Shown here: one piece after another, positions 1 through 5,991 of the stretch | Layout of the letters: each line of letters starts with the position of its first letter | Numbering within the stretch: the stretch's first letter is position 1 | NCBI GenBank assembly: GCA_027490875.1 | Contig: JAIXXE010000138.1 | Location: forward strand, 1 to 8,210 | Length of the DNA: 8,210 nucleotides | Direction: 5' to 3' | Origin: Alphaproteobacteria bacterium | GTDB taxonomy: Bacteria > Pseudomonadota > Alphaproteobacteria > UBA2136 > UBA6156 | Translations under genes and position numbers: made by a program | The notes under the pieces: model-generated | What the model was told of the DNA's origin: nothing | What the model saw: only the letters and a program-made list of their open reading frames with translations | Databases searched by the model: none

Positions 1-388
1 AAGTCGTGCTTAACCCGCGCACCTCGAGACCTCGAGAGCCATTGTCACCAGGTGTATCAGCCGCAGCAGGGGCACCATTGTTGCCGGTAATTGTCGCTGA
101 GGGGGCCTGGGTTAAGATAAGCTCTTGGCTGCTCTCGGCGATATAAACAGACGAGCTTGTGATACTGCCACCGGTGATCGACGAAGTGCTGGTAAGGGTG
201 ACACTTACGGGCGTACTGCCGTTGTTGATGAACACCGCGTGGTCGGAGCTGTTGGTGAGCGTGCCACTGATGATAACGCTGGGGCTGGTGGCATCAACAA
301 CATAACTCGGCGCCGCATAGGCGGCCACACCCGCCAGCAACGCCATGCTGCTGGTGGTGAGGAGCAGGGTGCGGGCGCGGTAATTCAT
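1..388 (-). CDS. Secreted beta-helix / autotransporter-like protein, N-terminal part (cut by window edge)
   Basis: The minus-strand frame is open from the ATG at 388-386 to the window edge, giving 129 residues without a stop. It starts with a textbook signal peptide: Met-Asn-Tyr-Arg-Ala-Arg, a hydrophobic core at about residues 8-24, and a likely cleavage site after AYA or AYAA (residues 23-26). The mature part is rich in Ser, Thr, Gly and Val, with repeating short strands such as VIISGTLTNSSDHAVFI, VTLTSTSSITGG and LILTQAPSATITGN. These resemble the rungs of a right-handed beta-helix, as in autotransporter passenger domains and adhesins. No catalytic motif is visible and the C-terminal translocator, if any, lies outside. 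No good ribosome binding site precedes the ATG. A tandem octamer ACCTCGAG lies at 21-36, inside the coding region. Secretion is well supported; the beta-helix fold and surface role are inferred from composition. Confidence 0.72.
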   Translation of the reverse strand, partial: MNYRARTLLLTTSSMALLAGVAAYAAPSYVVDATSPSVIISGTLTNSSDHAVFINNGSTPVSVTLTSTSSITGGSITSSSVYIAESSQELILTQAPSATITGNNGAPAAADTPGDNGSRGLEVRGLSTT

Positions 389-412
389 AAGGCATAGAAT
401 AGAAAATGCCTG

Positions 413-1501
413 ATGGCGGTGCAATGGCCTTGGTATTCTAAGGCAGTCGTTTATAAAAGCATTGTGATAAAGAATCCCCACAATCACGCGCGTAGGCCGC
501 AGGTGATTTACGTCAAGGCCTACCAGAACGGCCAGCAGGTAATCTTGCACCGCATCACCCCCACCGAAGGCGCGGTGCTGGAAGTGCCCGGCAACAGCAC
601 GCCCGAAAGCCTGGGCCTGCCCGCAGGTTGGCAAAGTGCAACAATGTATGTGGGGCCAACACAGTCACAAATACCTCAAGGCGCGGTGCTGGTGAATGCC
701 ATCGCCGATGCCGATATCTTCCCCACCGAGCTGGCCAACTTGCACAAGCTTCTTAAACAACTCAAAGAGCATTGGCCTGCTTTACGCGTGCTGAACTGGC
801 CAGAAGGTATTATGAAAACGCGGCGCGATGCCATCGCCACGGCAGCCCAAGGCATGGCCGGCCTGGTGGTGCCACACACGGTGCGGTTTACCCCCGCCAG
901 CCGCGACGATTTTATGGCGCACCTGAAGGCCCGCAGTCTTGCTTGGCCGTTGCTGATTCGGCCTGCGGGCAAGCATAATGGTTCGGATATTGTCAAACTT
1001 GATTCCGCTGCCGATGAGGCGCTGCTCGATAGCTTTGCCTTCAATGGCCAAATCGCCTACTACGCCACCGAATTTTACGATTATAAAAATGCGGCACATG
1101 AATATCAGAAAATCCGTATCGTCATGATTGGTGGCAAGCCCCATCTGCGCCACCACATCATTGGCGAGGAATGGAATGTGCACATGAGCACGCGCAAAAA
1201 TTTTATGTTGAATAATCCGACCCGCAAGGAGACCGAAGAGGCATTTCTCGCGCGCGGCATGGCCAACTTTGCGCCTGACGTTTTAACGGGGCTGTCCCAG
1301 CTTCATACTCATTTAGGTTTGGATGTGTTTGGTATCGACGGCGCCTGCCTCCCCAACGGCCGCCTGCTGGTGTTTGAAGTGAACGCAGCCATGGAGTTCA
1401 TTACGCAGGATACCACGGCCTATCCCTACCTTAACCCCCACATCCAAGCCATTCAACAAGCCTGGCATGGGGTGGTGGAGTCGGCGAGCAGGGATGTCTG
1501 A
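413..1501 (+). CDS. ATP-grasp domain protein, substrate unknown
   Basis: This 362-residue protein (longest reading) ends in an ATP-grasp ligase fold. Signs are a phosphate/adenine-contact stretch LLIRPAGKHNGSDIV (residues 180-194, with Arg183 and Lys187), a YQKIRIVMIGGKPHLRHH strand pair (231-248), and the magnesium site FGIDG (Asp309) plus FEVNAAME (Glu322, Asn324). An earlier segment, NAIADADIF and LNWPEGIMKTRRDAIA (95-142), matches my memory of proteobacterial ATP-grasp proteins that are often fused to TPR repeats; no TPR repeats are seen here. Such enzymes use ATP to join a carboxylate to an amine or thiol, but nothing shows the substrate. The start is uncertain. ATG 413 has no Shine-Dalgarno sequence and lies 24 bases from the divergent start. 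A promoter-like pair at 430-457 lies inside this reading, and GTG 503 (Val31) is a plausible alternative start. Family call firm; function unknown. Confidence 0.85.
   Translation: MAVQWPWYSKAVVYKSIVIKNPHNHARRPQVIYVKAYQNGQQVILHRITPTEGAVLEVPGNSTPESLGLPAGWQSATMYVGPTQSQIPQGAVLVNAIADADIFPTELANLHKLLKQLKEHWPALRVLNWPEGIMKTRRDAIATAAQGMAGLVVPHTVRFTPASRDDFMAHLKARSLAWPLLIRPAGKHNGSDIVKLDSAADEALLDSFAFNGQIAYYATEFYDYKNAAHEYQKIRIVMIGGKPHLRHHIIGEEWNVHMSTRKNFMLNNPTRKETEEAFLARGMANFAPDVLTGLSQLHTHLGLDVFGIDGACLPNGRLLVFEVNAAMEFITQDTTAYPYLNPHIQAIQQAWHGVVESASRDV
430..457 (+). promoter_or_regulatory. Possible sigma70-type promoter for the ATP-grasp gene
   Basis: TTGGTA at 430-435 (4 of 6 to the -35 consensus) and TATAAA at 452-457 (5 of 6 to the -10 consensus) are separated by 16 bases. 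If used, transcription would begin near 464, downstream of ATG 413, which would favour the GTG at 503 as the true start. This is pattern matching only. Confidence 0.3.
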
Positions 1502-1559
1502 CGCCTTCGGGGAACGCCCATGGTATGCAGTGAATACCATGGGTTAGGCCTAGGGCGTC
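1500..1559 (+). terminator. Nested hairpin downstream of the ATP-grasp gene
   Basis: A perfect 10-bp inverted repeat, CCCATGGTAT (1517-1526) and ATACCATGGG (1534-1543), surrounds a 7-base loop. It is enclosed by a weaker outer 6-bp pair, GACGCC (1500-1505) and GGCGTC (1554-1559), which starts at the last base of the ATP-grasp stop codon. No U-tract follows the inner stem directly; a run of seven T lies only at 1576-1582. It could be a transcript-end or stability structure, or a palindromic protein-binding site. Confidence 0.4.
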
Positions 1560-1631
1560 TGTGAAGGCATTACGCTTTTTTTATAAAAGCCTTATAGAGT
1601 TGGTATCGTAATTTATCTGTTAAGGGCGGAA

Positions 1632-1671
1632 GGTTGGGGCAGTGCTGCCTTCGGTGGTACAAACCTCAACC
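1632..1671 (+). promoter_or_regulatory. Possible leader hairpin upstream of the CsbD-family gene
   Basis: GGTTGGGG (1632-1639) can pair with CCTCAACC (1664-1671) as 8 base pairs including one G-U. The 24-base loop contains the small inverted repeat GGCAG-tg-CTGCC (1638-1649), which would compete with the outer stem. The structure ends directly before the ribosome binding site AGAGAAAG (1673-1680). A translational or stability role is inferred, not shown. Confidence 0.25.
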
Positions 1672-1688
1672 AAGAGAAAGTTCGTCTC

Positions 1689-1997
1689 ATGATGAACATG
1701 GATCAAGCAGAAGGCCGTTTTGCCCAAATGAAGGGTAAGATGAAGGAAACCTGGGGCAAACTCACCGATAATGATATTATGCTGTATAAAGGCCAGCATG
1801 AACAGTTTTTGGGTAAGCTGAAAGATCATTACGGATTGGCCAAAGAAGATGCCGAGAAAAAGCTGAAGGTGATGGAAGATGCCTTCGACCCAAAGCTAAC
1901 CAAAGCAGCGGGTGCTGCCAGCCATGATGGTTTGGATAGAACCATGGCCAAGCCTCCTGAAAAGTCGCCCAGCGCTATGCCGGGTGTTGCCAAGTAA
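1689..1997 (+). CDS. CsbD-family stress protein
   Basis: The 102-residue protein opens with the CsbD-family signature: MDQAEGRFAQMKGKMKETWGKLTDND, then KGQHEQFLGKLKDHYGLAKEDAEKKL, over residues 4-60. The fold is small, charged and helical with repeated GK(M/L)K turns. The family is known from sigma-B and other general-stress regulons; its molecular activity is not established. Two ATG codons stand in tandem (1689 and 1692), preceded by AGAGAAAG at 1673-1680, so the first or second Met may be used. Typical members are about 60-70 residues. This one carries an additional 35-40 residue tail rich in Ala, Pro and Ser that looks disordered. It is followed by a strong terminator and sits upstream of an OmpA-like gene and a two-component system, consistent with a stress or envelope context. 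No signal peptide is seen, so it is probably cytoplasmic. Confidence 0.92.
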   Translation: MMNMDQAEGRFAQMKGKMKETWGKLTDNDIMLYKGQHEQFLGKLKDHYGLAKEDAEKKLKVMEDAFDPKLTKAAGAASHDGLDRTMAKPPEKSPSAMPGVAK

Positions 1998-2006
1998 GAC
2001 AAGTAT

Positions 2007-2033
2007 GGGAGGCGTATGCCTCCCCTTATTTTT
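2007..2033 (+). terminator. Rho-independent terminator after the CsbD-family gene
   Basis: GGGAGGC (2007-2013), loop GTAT, GCCTCCC (2018-2024) form a perfect 7-bp GC-rich stem, followed by CTTATTTTT (2025-2033). It starts 9 bases after the stop codon. Only about 46 bases remain before the OmpA-like start, so that gene needs either a promoter overlapping this element or read-through. Confidence 0.85.
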
Positions 2034-2079
2034 ACGATAACCCTGCCGTTCAGGCGGCGCTTTGATAGGAGATAAACTC

Positions 2080-2967
2080 ATGAAACATAGTATTCGTCAC
2101 CTCGGCAGCGTTGGCTCCATCGGCTTGTTAGCGTGCGCCAGTTACCTCGTGATACAACCAGCCCAAGCGTGGTGGTGGAGCCCAACCTCTCCAGCCTTTG
2201 AAGACTATCTGGCGAAGGAGTATGTCACCGCAGCTGGGTTTGAAGACAACGATAGTACCGATATGCCCGACGCCACCATCATGCGTGGGCGTGCAGTCGC
2301 CGTACAACAAGGCAACCGCGTGTTACCTTTAATGCCAGAAGACGTGCGCAGCGTGCGCCTATCACGCGACGTATTGGCCAATGGCCGTATGCGCCTGATG
2401 CGCGTGCTGGATAACCCAGCCAAAATACAGGAGTACCCACAAGCCGTGGCACAAGCCCAAGTGGCCTACGATTGCTTGGCGCTGCACCAGCAAGCCGAAC
2501 CCAATGTGTCCCATAATCTTTATCGGTGCCGCGATTTTAACACGCTTATCAATAGCCTTGATACTCCCGCCCCCATGGCAGTCATGGCCCCTGATAAGGT
2601 GCTTTACGATGTTGTGATGATCGATGACATCATGTTTGACTGGGACAGTGCAAAGCTTACCCCTGCCGCCCGCGCCAAGCTTGATACCTTGCATGCGGCC
2701 CTGCGTGACGAAGCTAGCCCAACCAAAAAGCTGGCGTTGCAAGGCTTTGCTGATAGAAGCGGTGGCGAAGCGTATAATCGGGTGCTCTCGCAGCGTCGCG
2801 TTGATGCAGTCGCGTCGTACTTGGGCATTGATGTTGCTGACACCGCCCATGTCGACCTTGCCGCCTATGGCGAAACCAACCTACCGGTGCCAACCGCCGA
2901 TGGCGTGCGCGAGCCAGCCAACCGCATCACCAAGGTTGCGGTTGTGAAAGAAGCGGCGCAAGAGTAG
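2080..2967 (+). CDS. OmpA-like peptidoglycan-binding periplasmic or outer-membrane protein
   Basis: The start ATG at 2080 is set by AGGAGAT (2067-2073) just upstream; a longer TTG reading from 2062 would swallow this ribosome binding site. The 295-residue product has a signal peptide (charged MKHSIRH, hydrophobic to about residue 27, cleavage after AQA at 30). The mature protein begins with three tryptophans. Residues 31-170 form an unrecognised helical-looking region with two cysteines (132 and 150) that could form a disulfide. Residues about 177-292 are an OmpA C-terminal domain: FDWDSAKLTPAA, then FADRSGGEAYNRVLSQRRVDAV, then AYGETN and EPANRITKV. Asp225 and Arg240 align with Asp271 and Arg286 of E. 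coli OmpA, which hold diaminopimelate. There is no room for an eight-stranded barrel, and no lipobox, so it is probably periplasmic or peripherally associated. It likely tethers the envelope to peptidoglycan. A weak hairpin separates it from the downstream kinase gene. Confidence 0.9.
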   Translation: MKHSIRHLGSVGSIGLLACASYLVIQPAQAWWWSPTSPAFEDYLAKEYVTAAGFEDNDSTDMPDATIMRGRAVAVQQGNRVLPLMPEDVRSVRLSRDVLANGRMRLMRVLDNPAKIQEYPQAVAQAQVAYDCLALHQQAEPNVSHNLYRCRDFNTLINSLDTPAPMAVMAPDKVLYDVVMIDDIMFDWDSAKLTPAARAKLDTLHAALRDEASPTKKLALQGFADRSGGEAYNRVLSQRRVDAVASYLGIDVADTAHVDLAAYGETNLPVPTADGVREPANRITKVAVVKEAAQE

Positions 2968-2992
2968 GGGGGGCAGTCTTCGTACCCCTTTT
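2966..2992 (+). terminator. Weak terminator or attenuator between the OmpA-like and sensor kinase genes
   Basis: AGGGG (2966-2970) can pair with CCCCT (2985-2989), with a slipped alternative using the G run to 2973, and TTTT ends at 2992. The stem is short and overlaps the OmpA stop codon. It might dampen rather than stop transcription into the kinase gene, which begins only 24 bases later. Confidence 0.35.
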
Positions 2993-3010
2993 AACCTTAG
3001 GATTGGGCCG

Positions 3011-3019
3011 ATGCCTTGA
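3011..3019 (+). other. Two-codon ORF (ATG CCT TGA) overlapping the kinase start
   Basis: The Shine-Dalgarno-like AGGA at 2999-3002 is 8 bases from ATG 3011, a better spacing than the 13 bases to the TTG at 3016. The ATG frame stops after two codons, and its TGA (3017-3019) overlaps the TTG start of the kinase as TTGA. This geometry would allow termination-reinitiation coupling. It could also be chance or a sequencing artefact. Confidence 0.3.
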
Positions 3020-5067
3020 GTGCTAAAGTTAAAATCTATCTGGAAATCGTCCCCGGGGCAGCGGCCTGGGGAACCTTGCTGCAAAAGCTACAAAACCTAA
3101 CGCCCAAAGGTCGCGCGGGGGTTCTGTGTGTTTACAATCATGCCGACGAGTTGCAGGCGTTTAAAGCTTTGGGGGCAGGCTTTAAGGCGCCTATCTGTTT
3201 ACAAAACAGCGGGGCTGTTGCGGCGATTTTAGAGCATAACCCCACACTGGTGGTATTGCCGTGCTTGGTAAACCCGCTTTTAACGCACGATGAATACGCG
3301 GTATTTCAGCGCACCCTGGAAGTACTCCTTAAAAACCCACTGGTCTTTGAAAGCACCTTGCCGATGGTAGCCTATGAAGGTGTAAACGATATTCTCAACC
3401 CCCCTCTTAACTGGCCCCGTGAAGCCAGCTTGAATCGCATGTTTCTGCGCCAGCACGTCATCGATTACCATGTGTGCGATATCCCCCCGCAGACGGTGCT
3501 TAACCGCTATATCGCAGGAGAGTTGGAGTGGCCGTTCAGCAAGCCAAGAACTCGTACAGAACCCAGCCTGAATTTGGCAAACCTGCACCGCCTGCGCGAG
3601 ACCATGTTTAGTTTGGTAACAGCGCATGCCGGTGATGTAGCCCGCCAGTTGAGCCTGCGGAATCATGAATCGGCGGCGCATAAATTAACCTGGGCAGCCT
3701 ATATGCCAACCCCGCTGGGCTGGTACGTGGTGGCAGCAATCGTGGGGTTAGGGGTATTGGCTTCTCGCTCGGAATGGCTACCTATGTCGCCCTTGGTGTT
3801 CATACTTCTTTTTGTAAGTTTGTTGGCAGGGCTGCTTGTGACCCACGTACGTACCATCTGGGAGGCCAGCCAAAAGACTAAAGAAAACTATACGCATGCT
3901 TTGCTGCGCTTGGTTTACGATGTCAGCTATCTCGATAAGACCAACGAAATAATTTTAACCGCAATGGAAATTCTGCGGCGTGGTTTAAGCATTCATGTGG
4001 TGTATGGCAGCATCGAGCACAACCATGTAAGCCTAATGGATAACGTAAAGTTAAACGACGCAGACTTTGAAAGCATGACACAGGCTTTGCAAAGCGGGTA
4101 TGTTACGGCCCCACCAGAAACCGAAACCCATGGCTATATTTGGTGCCCCGTACAGTCAGGGCAAGTAATGCTTGGCATTTTAGGGGTGCGGCACAGCAAT
4201 GGCCATAGTCTTTACCAAACCTATGCCCTCACCGACTTTTTGCGTACCTTTACGCGGTTATTGGCAGGCGCAGTGTGGCGCGTTGAACTGGATAAAGAAA
4301 AAACCAATGCCGCCTATCTTGCTAACCGCGAAAGCCTACGCTCATCGCTTTTGGCGAGTGTGTCTCACGATCTGAAAACACCGCTCGTGAGCGTGATTGG
4401 CGGGCTCTCCGCACTTATGCTGCACAAGGATAAACTGCCGAAGAAAGAGAGCCAAGAGCTCATCCGGACCGCCTATGCCGAAGCCCAGCGACTCCAAAGG
4501 ATTGTAAGCAATGTGCTCGATATGGCGGGGATAGAATCGGGCACCATGGTACTCCGGAAAACATCCATTGACCTCGCCGATACCATCAGTAGCACGGCCA
4601 AGCGTGTTCAAGAAGCCTACCCGGGCGTAACAATAACTGTAGAAAACACCTTACAGAATCTAGGTGTAAAGGGTGATGAACTGCTGCTTTCTCAGGTGAT
4701 GTACAATTTACTGGAAAATGCAGCAAAGTATGGGCCTAAACGTCAAAAAGTGTTAGTAAAACTCAGTGGTCCGGATATACATAACCAGCTGCTGCTGCAG
4801 GTCATCGATAATGGCCAAGGCGTGCCAGGTACCGAATTAACCAAGATTTTCGATAAGTTCTACCGCAGTTCGTTTGCCGATAAAAAACAAGCCGGCAGCG
4901 GCCTTGGTCTGGCCATTTGCCGCGCTATTGTTGAAGCCCACGGTGGTACGATTACGGCCCATGCAAGAGCCAATGGCAAGCATGGGTTAATGGTGAATGT
5001 GTTGCTGCCTAGCATAGAGGTTATGATAGTGCCTGAGCCGACAACGAAAGCATCGAAACATGTCTAG
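3016..5067 (+). CDS. kdpD: KdpD-like sensor histidine kinase with degenerate Walker A, lacking the Usp domain
   Basis: The 683-residue protein begins at TTG 3016; the first beta strand (KVKIYLE) follows at once, so a later start would cut the domain. Residues 1-215 are a divergent KdpD domain: the segments IDYHVCDIPPQTVLNRYIAGEL and NLANLHRLRETMFSLV match the family, but the Walker A (GxxGVGKT in KdpD) reads VPGAAAWGT, without its Lys and Ser/Thr. The usual Usp domain is missing. Only two membrane segments appear (about 235-250 and 259-277) instead of four. A GAF-like linker spans about 290-425. The kinase core is intact: H box SVSHDLKTPL (His451), N box NLLENAAKYG (Asn564 and Asn568), G1 DNGQG (Asp598), F box and G2 GSGLGLAI (627-634). 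It should autophosphorylate and signal to the overlapping response regulator. No potassium-pump genes are nearby, so its stimulus may not be potassium. Ancestry firm; signal unknown. Confidence 0.9.
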   Translation: MSAKVKIYLEIVPGAAAWGTLLQKLQNLTPKGRAGVLCVYNHADELQAFKALGAGFKAPICLQNSGAVAAILEHNPTLVVLPCLVNPLLTHDEYAVFQRTLEVLLKNPLVFESTLPMVAYEGVNDILNPPLNWPREASLNRMFLRQHVIDYHVCDIPPQTVLNRYIAGELEWPFSKPRTRTEPSLNLANLHRLRETMFSLVTAHAGDVARQLSLRNHESAAHKLTWAAYMPTPLGWYVVAAIVGLGVLASRSEWLPMSPLVFILLFVSLLAGLLVTHVRTIWEASQKTKENYTHALLRLVYDVSYLDKTNEIILTAMEILRRGLSIHVVYGSIEHNHVSLMDNVKLNDADFESMTQALQSGYVTAPPETETHGYIWCPVQSGQVMLGILGVRHSNGHSLYQTYALTDFLRTFTRLLAGAVWRVELDKEKTNAAYLANRESLRSSLLASVSHDLKTPLVSVIGGLSALMLHKDKLPKKESQELIRTAYAEAQRLQRIVSNVLDMAGIESGTMVLRKTSIDLADTISSTAKRVQEAYPGVTITVENTLQNLGVKGDELLLSQVMYNLLENAAKYGPKRQKVLVKLSGPDIHNQLLLQVIDNGQGVPGTELTKIFDKFYRSSFADKKQAGSGLGLAICRAIVEAHGGTITAHARANGKHGLMVNVLLPSIEVMIVPEPTTKASKHV

Positions 5068-5761
5068 CAATAAGATAAAAGTTTTACTGATTGAGGATGA
5101 ACCGCAAATCCGGCGATTTTTAAAAATTGGCCTTATCCATAGTGGTTACGCCATTGAAGAGGCCGAGAGTGGAGGTGAAGGGATACGGTTAACCCGTGCC
5201 ATCCGTCCAGATTTAATCTTGCTGGATTTAGGCTTGCCCGATATTGATGGCCAGCAAGTCATACAAACGCTACGCGCCGAGAAAATCTATACGCCTATTA
5301 TGGTGCTTTCGGTGCGCAACGAGCCAGCCGAGATTATTCGGGCCCTCGACAATGGCGCCGATAACTACTTGGTAAAACCCTTTATAATGGAAGAGTTACA
5401 GGCCCATCTACGCAGCCTGCAACGCCGTGCGGTACAGGCGTTGCACGGTGAAGGCGAAATACTAGAGGTGCAGGATTTACGCATCGATTTAGCCCGCCAT
5501 GAAGTGACCTTAAAAGGCAAAGTGGTCGATCTTTCCCCCAAAGAGTTCAAAATTCTGCATGAGCTTGCATGCCATGCCAATCGGGTGCTGACCCATCGCC
5601 ACCTGCTGTTGAAAGTATGGGGGCCAGCACAGGCCGATGAGCACCAGTACTTACGGGTCTACATGGGCCAGCTGCGTAAAAAACTGATGGTGAATGGCAA
5701 AGAACCCACCTACCTGCGTACTTTGCAGGGGGTGGGCTACATTTTTGATACGTCCGATTAA
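5060..5761 (+). CDS. kdpE: KdpE-like OmpR-family response regulator
   Basis: The 233-residue protein has a complete receiver domain: acidic pair Glu12-Asp13, phosphoacceptor Asp56 in LILLDLGLPD, Ser84 and Lys106 in YLVKPF. A winged-helix DNA-binding domain follows (about 130-230) with VDLSPKEFKILHELACH, VLTHRHLLLKVWG and the KdpE-like recognition segment HQYLRVYMGQLRKKL. Several stretches (RRFL near residue 20, DLGLPDIDG, YLRVYMGQLR) are close to E. coli KdpE. Its ATG overlaps the last 8 bases of the kinase gene, which implies translational coupling and a matched pair. It is probably a DNA-binding activator or repressor controlled by phosphorylation. Without kdpFABC in the window, targets could be the neighbouring ompA-like, csbD-like or small-envelope-protein genes; that is inference. 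The stop codon overlaps the stop of the convergent minus-strand gene, with no terminator between. Confidence 0.94.
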   Translation: MSSNKIKVLLIEDEPQIRRFLKIGLIHSGYAIEEAESGGEGIRLTRAIRPDLILLDLGLPDIDGQQVIQTLRAEKIYTPIMVLSVRNEPAEIIRALDNGADNYLVKPFIMEELQAHLRSLQRRAVQALHGEGEILEVQDLRIDLARHEVTLKGKVVDLSPKEFKILHELACHANRVLTHRHLLLKVWGPAQADEHQYLRVYMGQLRKKLMVNGKEPTYLRTLQGVGYIFDTSD

Positions 5762-5991
5762 TAGGTCGTCGTCGGCGTAATCCCAACCAGTTCCTTTGTT
5801 TCATTTAACAGGTTTTCGCCACGCGTTTGTGGAGCTATTTCATCCATCGCCTTGATGAGCTCGCCTTGTTTAAGCTGTTGGGTAGCACTGTCGACACGGT
5901 CAGACAGCGGTTGAGGCTCAATAGCGCGGCAATACGCAAACCAGCCAATAATTCCGATGAGGGCAAGGACAATAATGACATAATTATTCAT
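5758..5991 (-). CDS. Small single-pass membrane protein, unknown function
   Basis: The 77-residue protein opens with MNNYVIIVLALIGIIGWFAY, one clear membrane helix (about residues 4-20). A polar, mostly helical tail of about 55 residues follows, containing SDRVDSATQQLKQGELIKAMDEIA and ending in TPTTTY. With few positive charges before the helix and several charged residues after it, the topology is not certain. The reading is supported by the ribosome binding site AAAGAG 8 bases upstream of the ATG and by a strong hydrophobic profile. A competing plus-strand frame (5827-6021) has no such support. Its stop codon overlaps that of the response regulator gene (minus TAA at 5760-5758, plus TAA at 5759-5761). 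I do not recognise a family. The location suggests a membrane or envelope role alongside the stress-related neighbours. Confidence 0.72.
   Translation of the reverse strand: MNNYVIIVLALIGIIGWFAYCRAIEPQPLSDRVDSATQQLKQGELIKAMDEIAPQTRGENLLNETKELVGITPTTTY

Noticed and set aside
125..397. Plus-strand 90-residue frame at the left edge
   Set aside because: Its Arg/Gly/Thr-rich sequence is the antisense shadow of the signal-peptide-bearing minus-strand gene.
1574..1590. GCTTTT/AAAAGC inverted repeat as a terminator
   Set aside because: The stem is AT-rich with a 5-base loop and no following T run; it is more likely promoter-like AT-rich DNA.
2062..2079. TTG start for the OmpA-like gene
   Set aside because: The TTG lies upstream of the ribosome binding site AGGAGAT that serves ATG 2080, and adds residues in front of a normal signal peptide.
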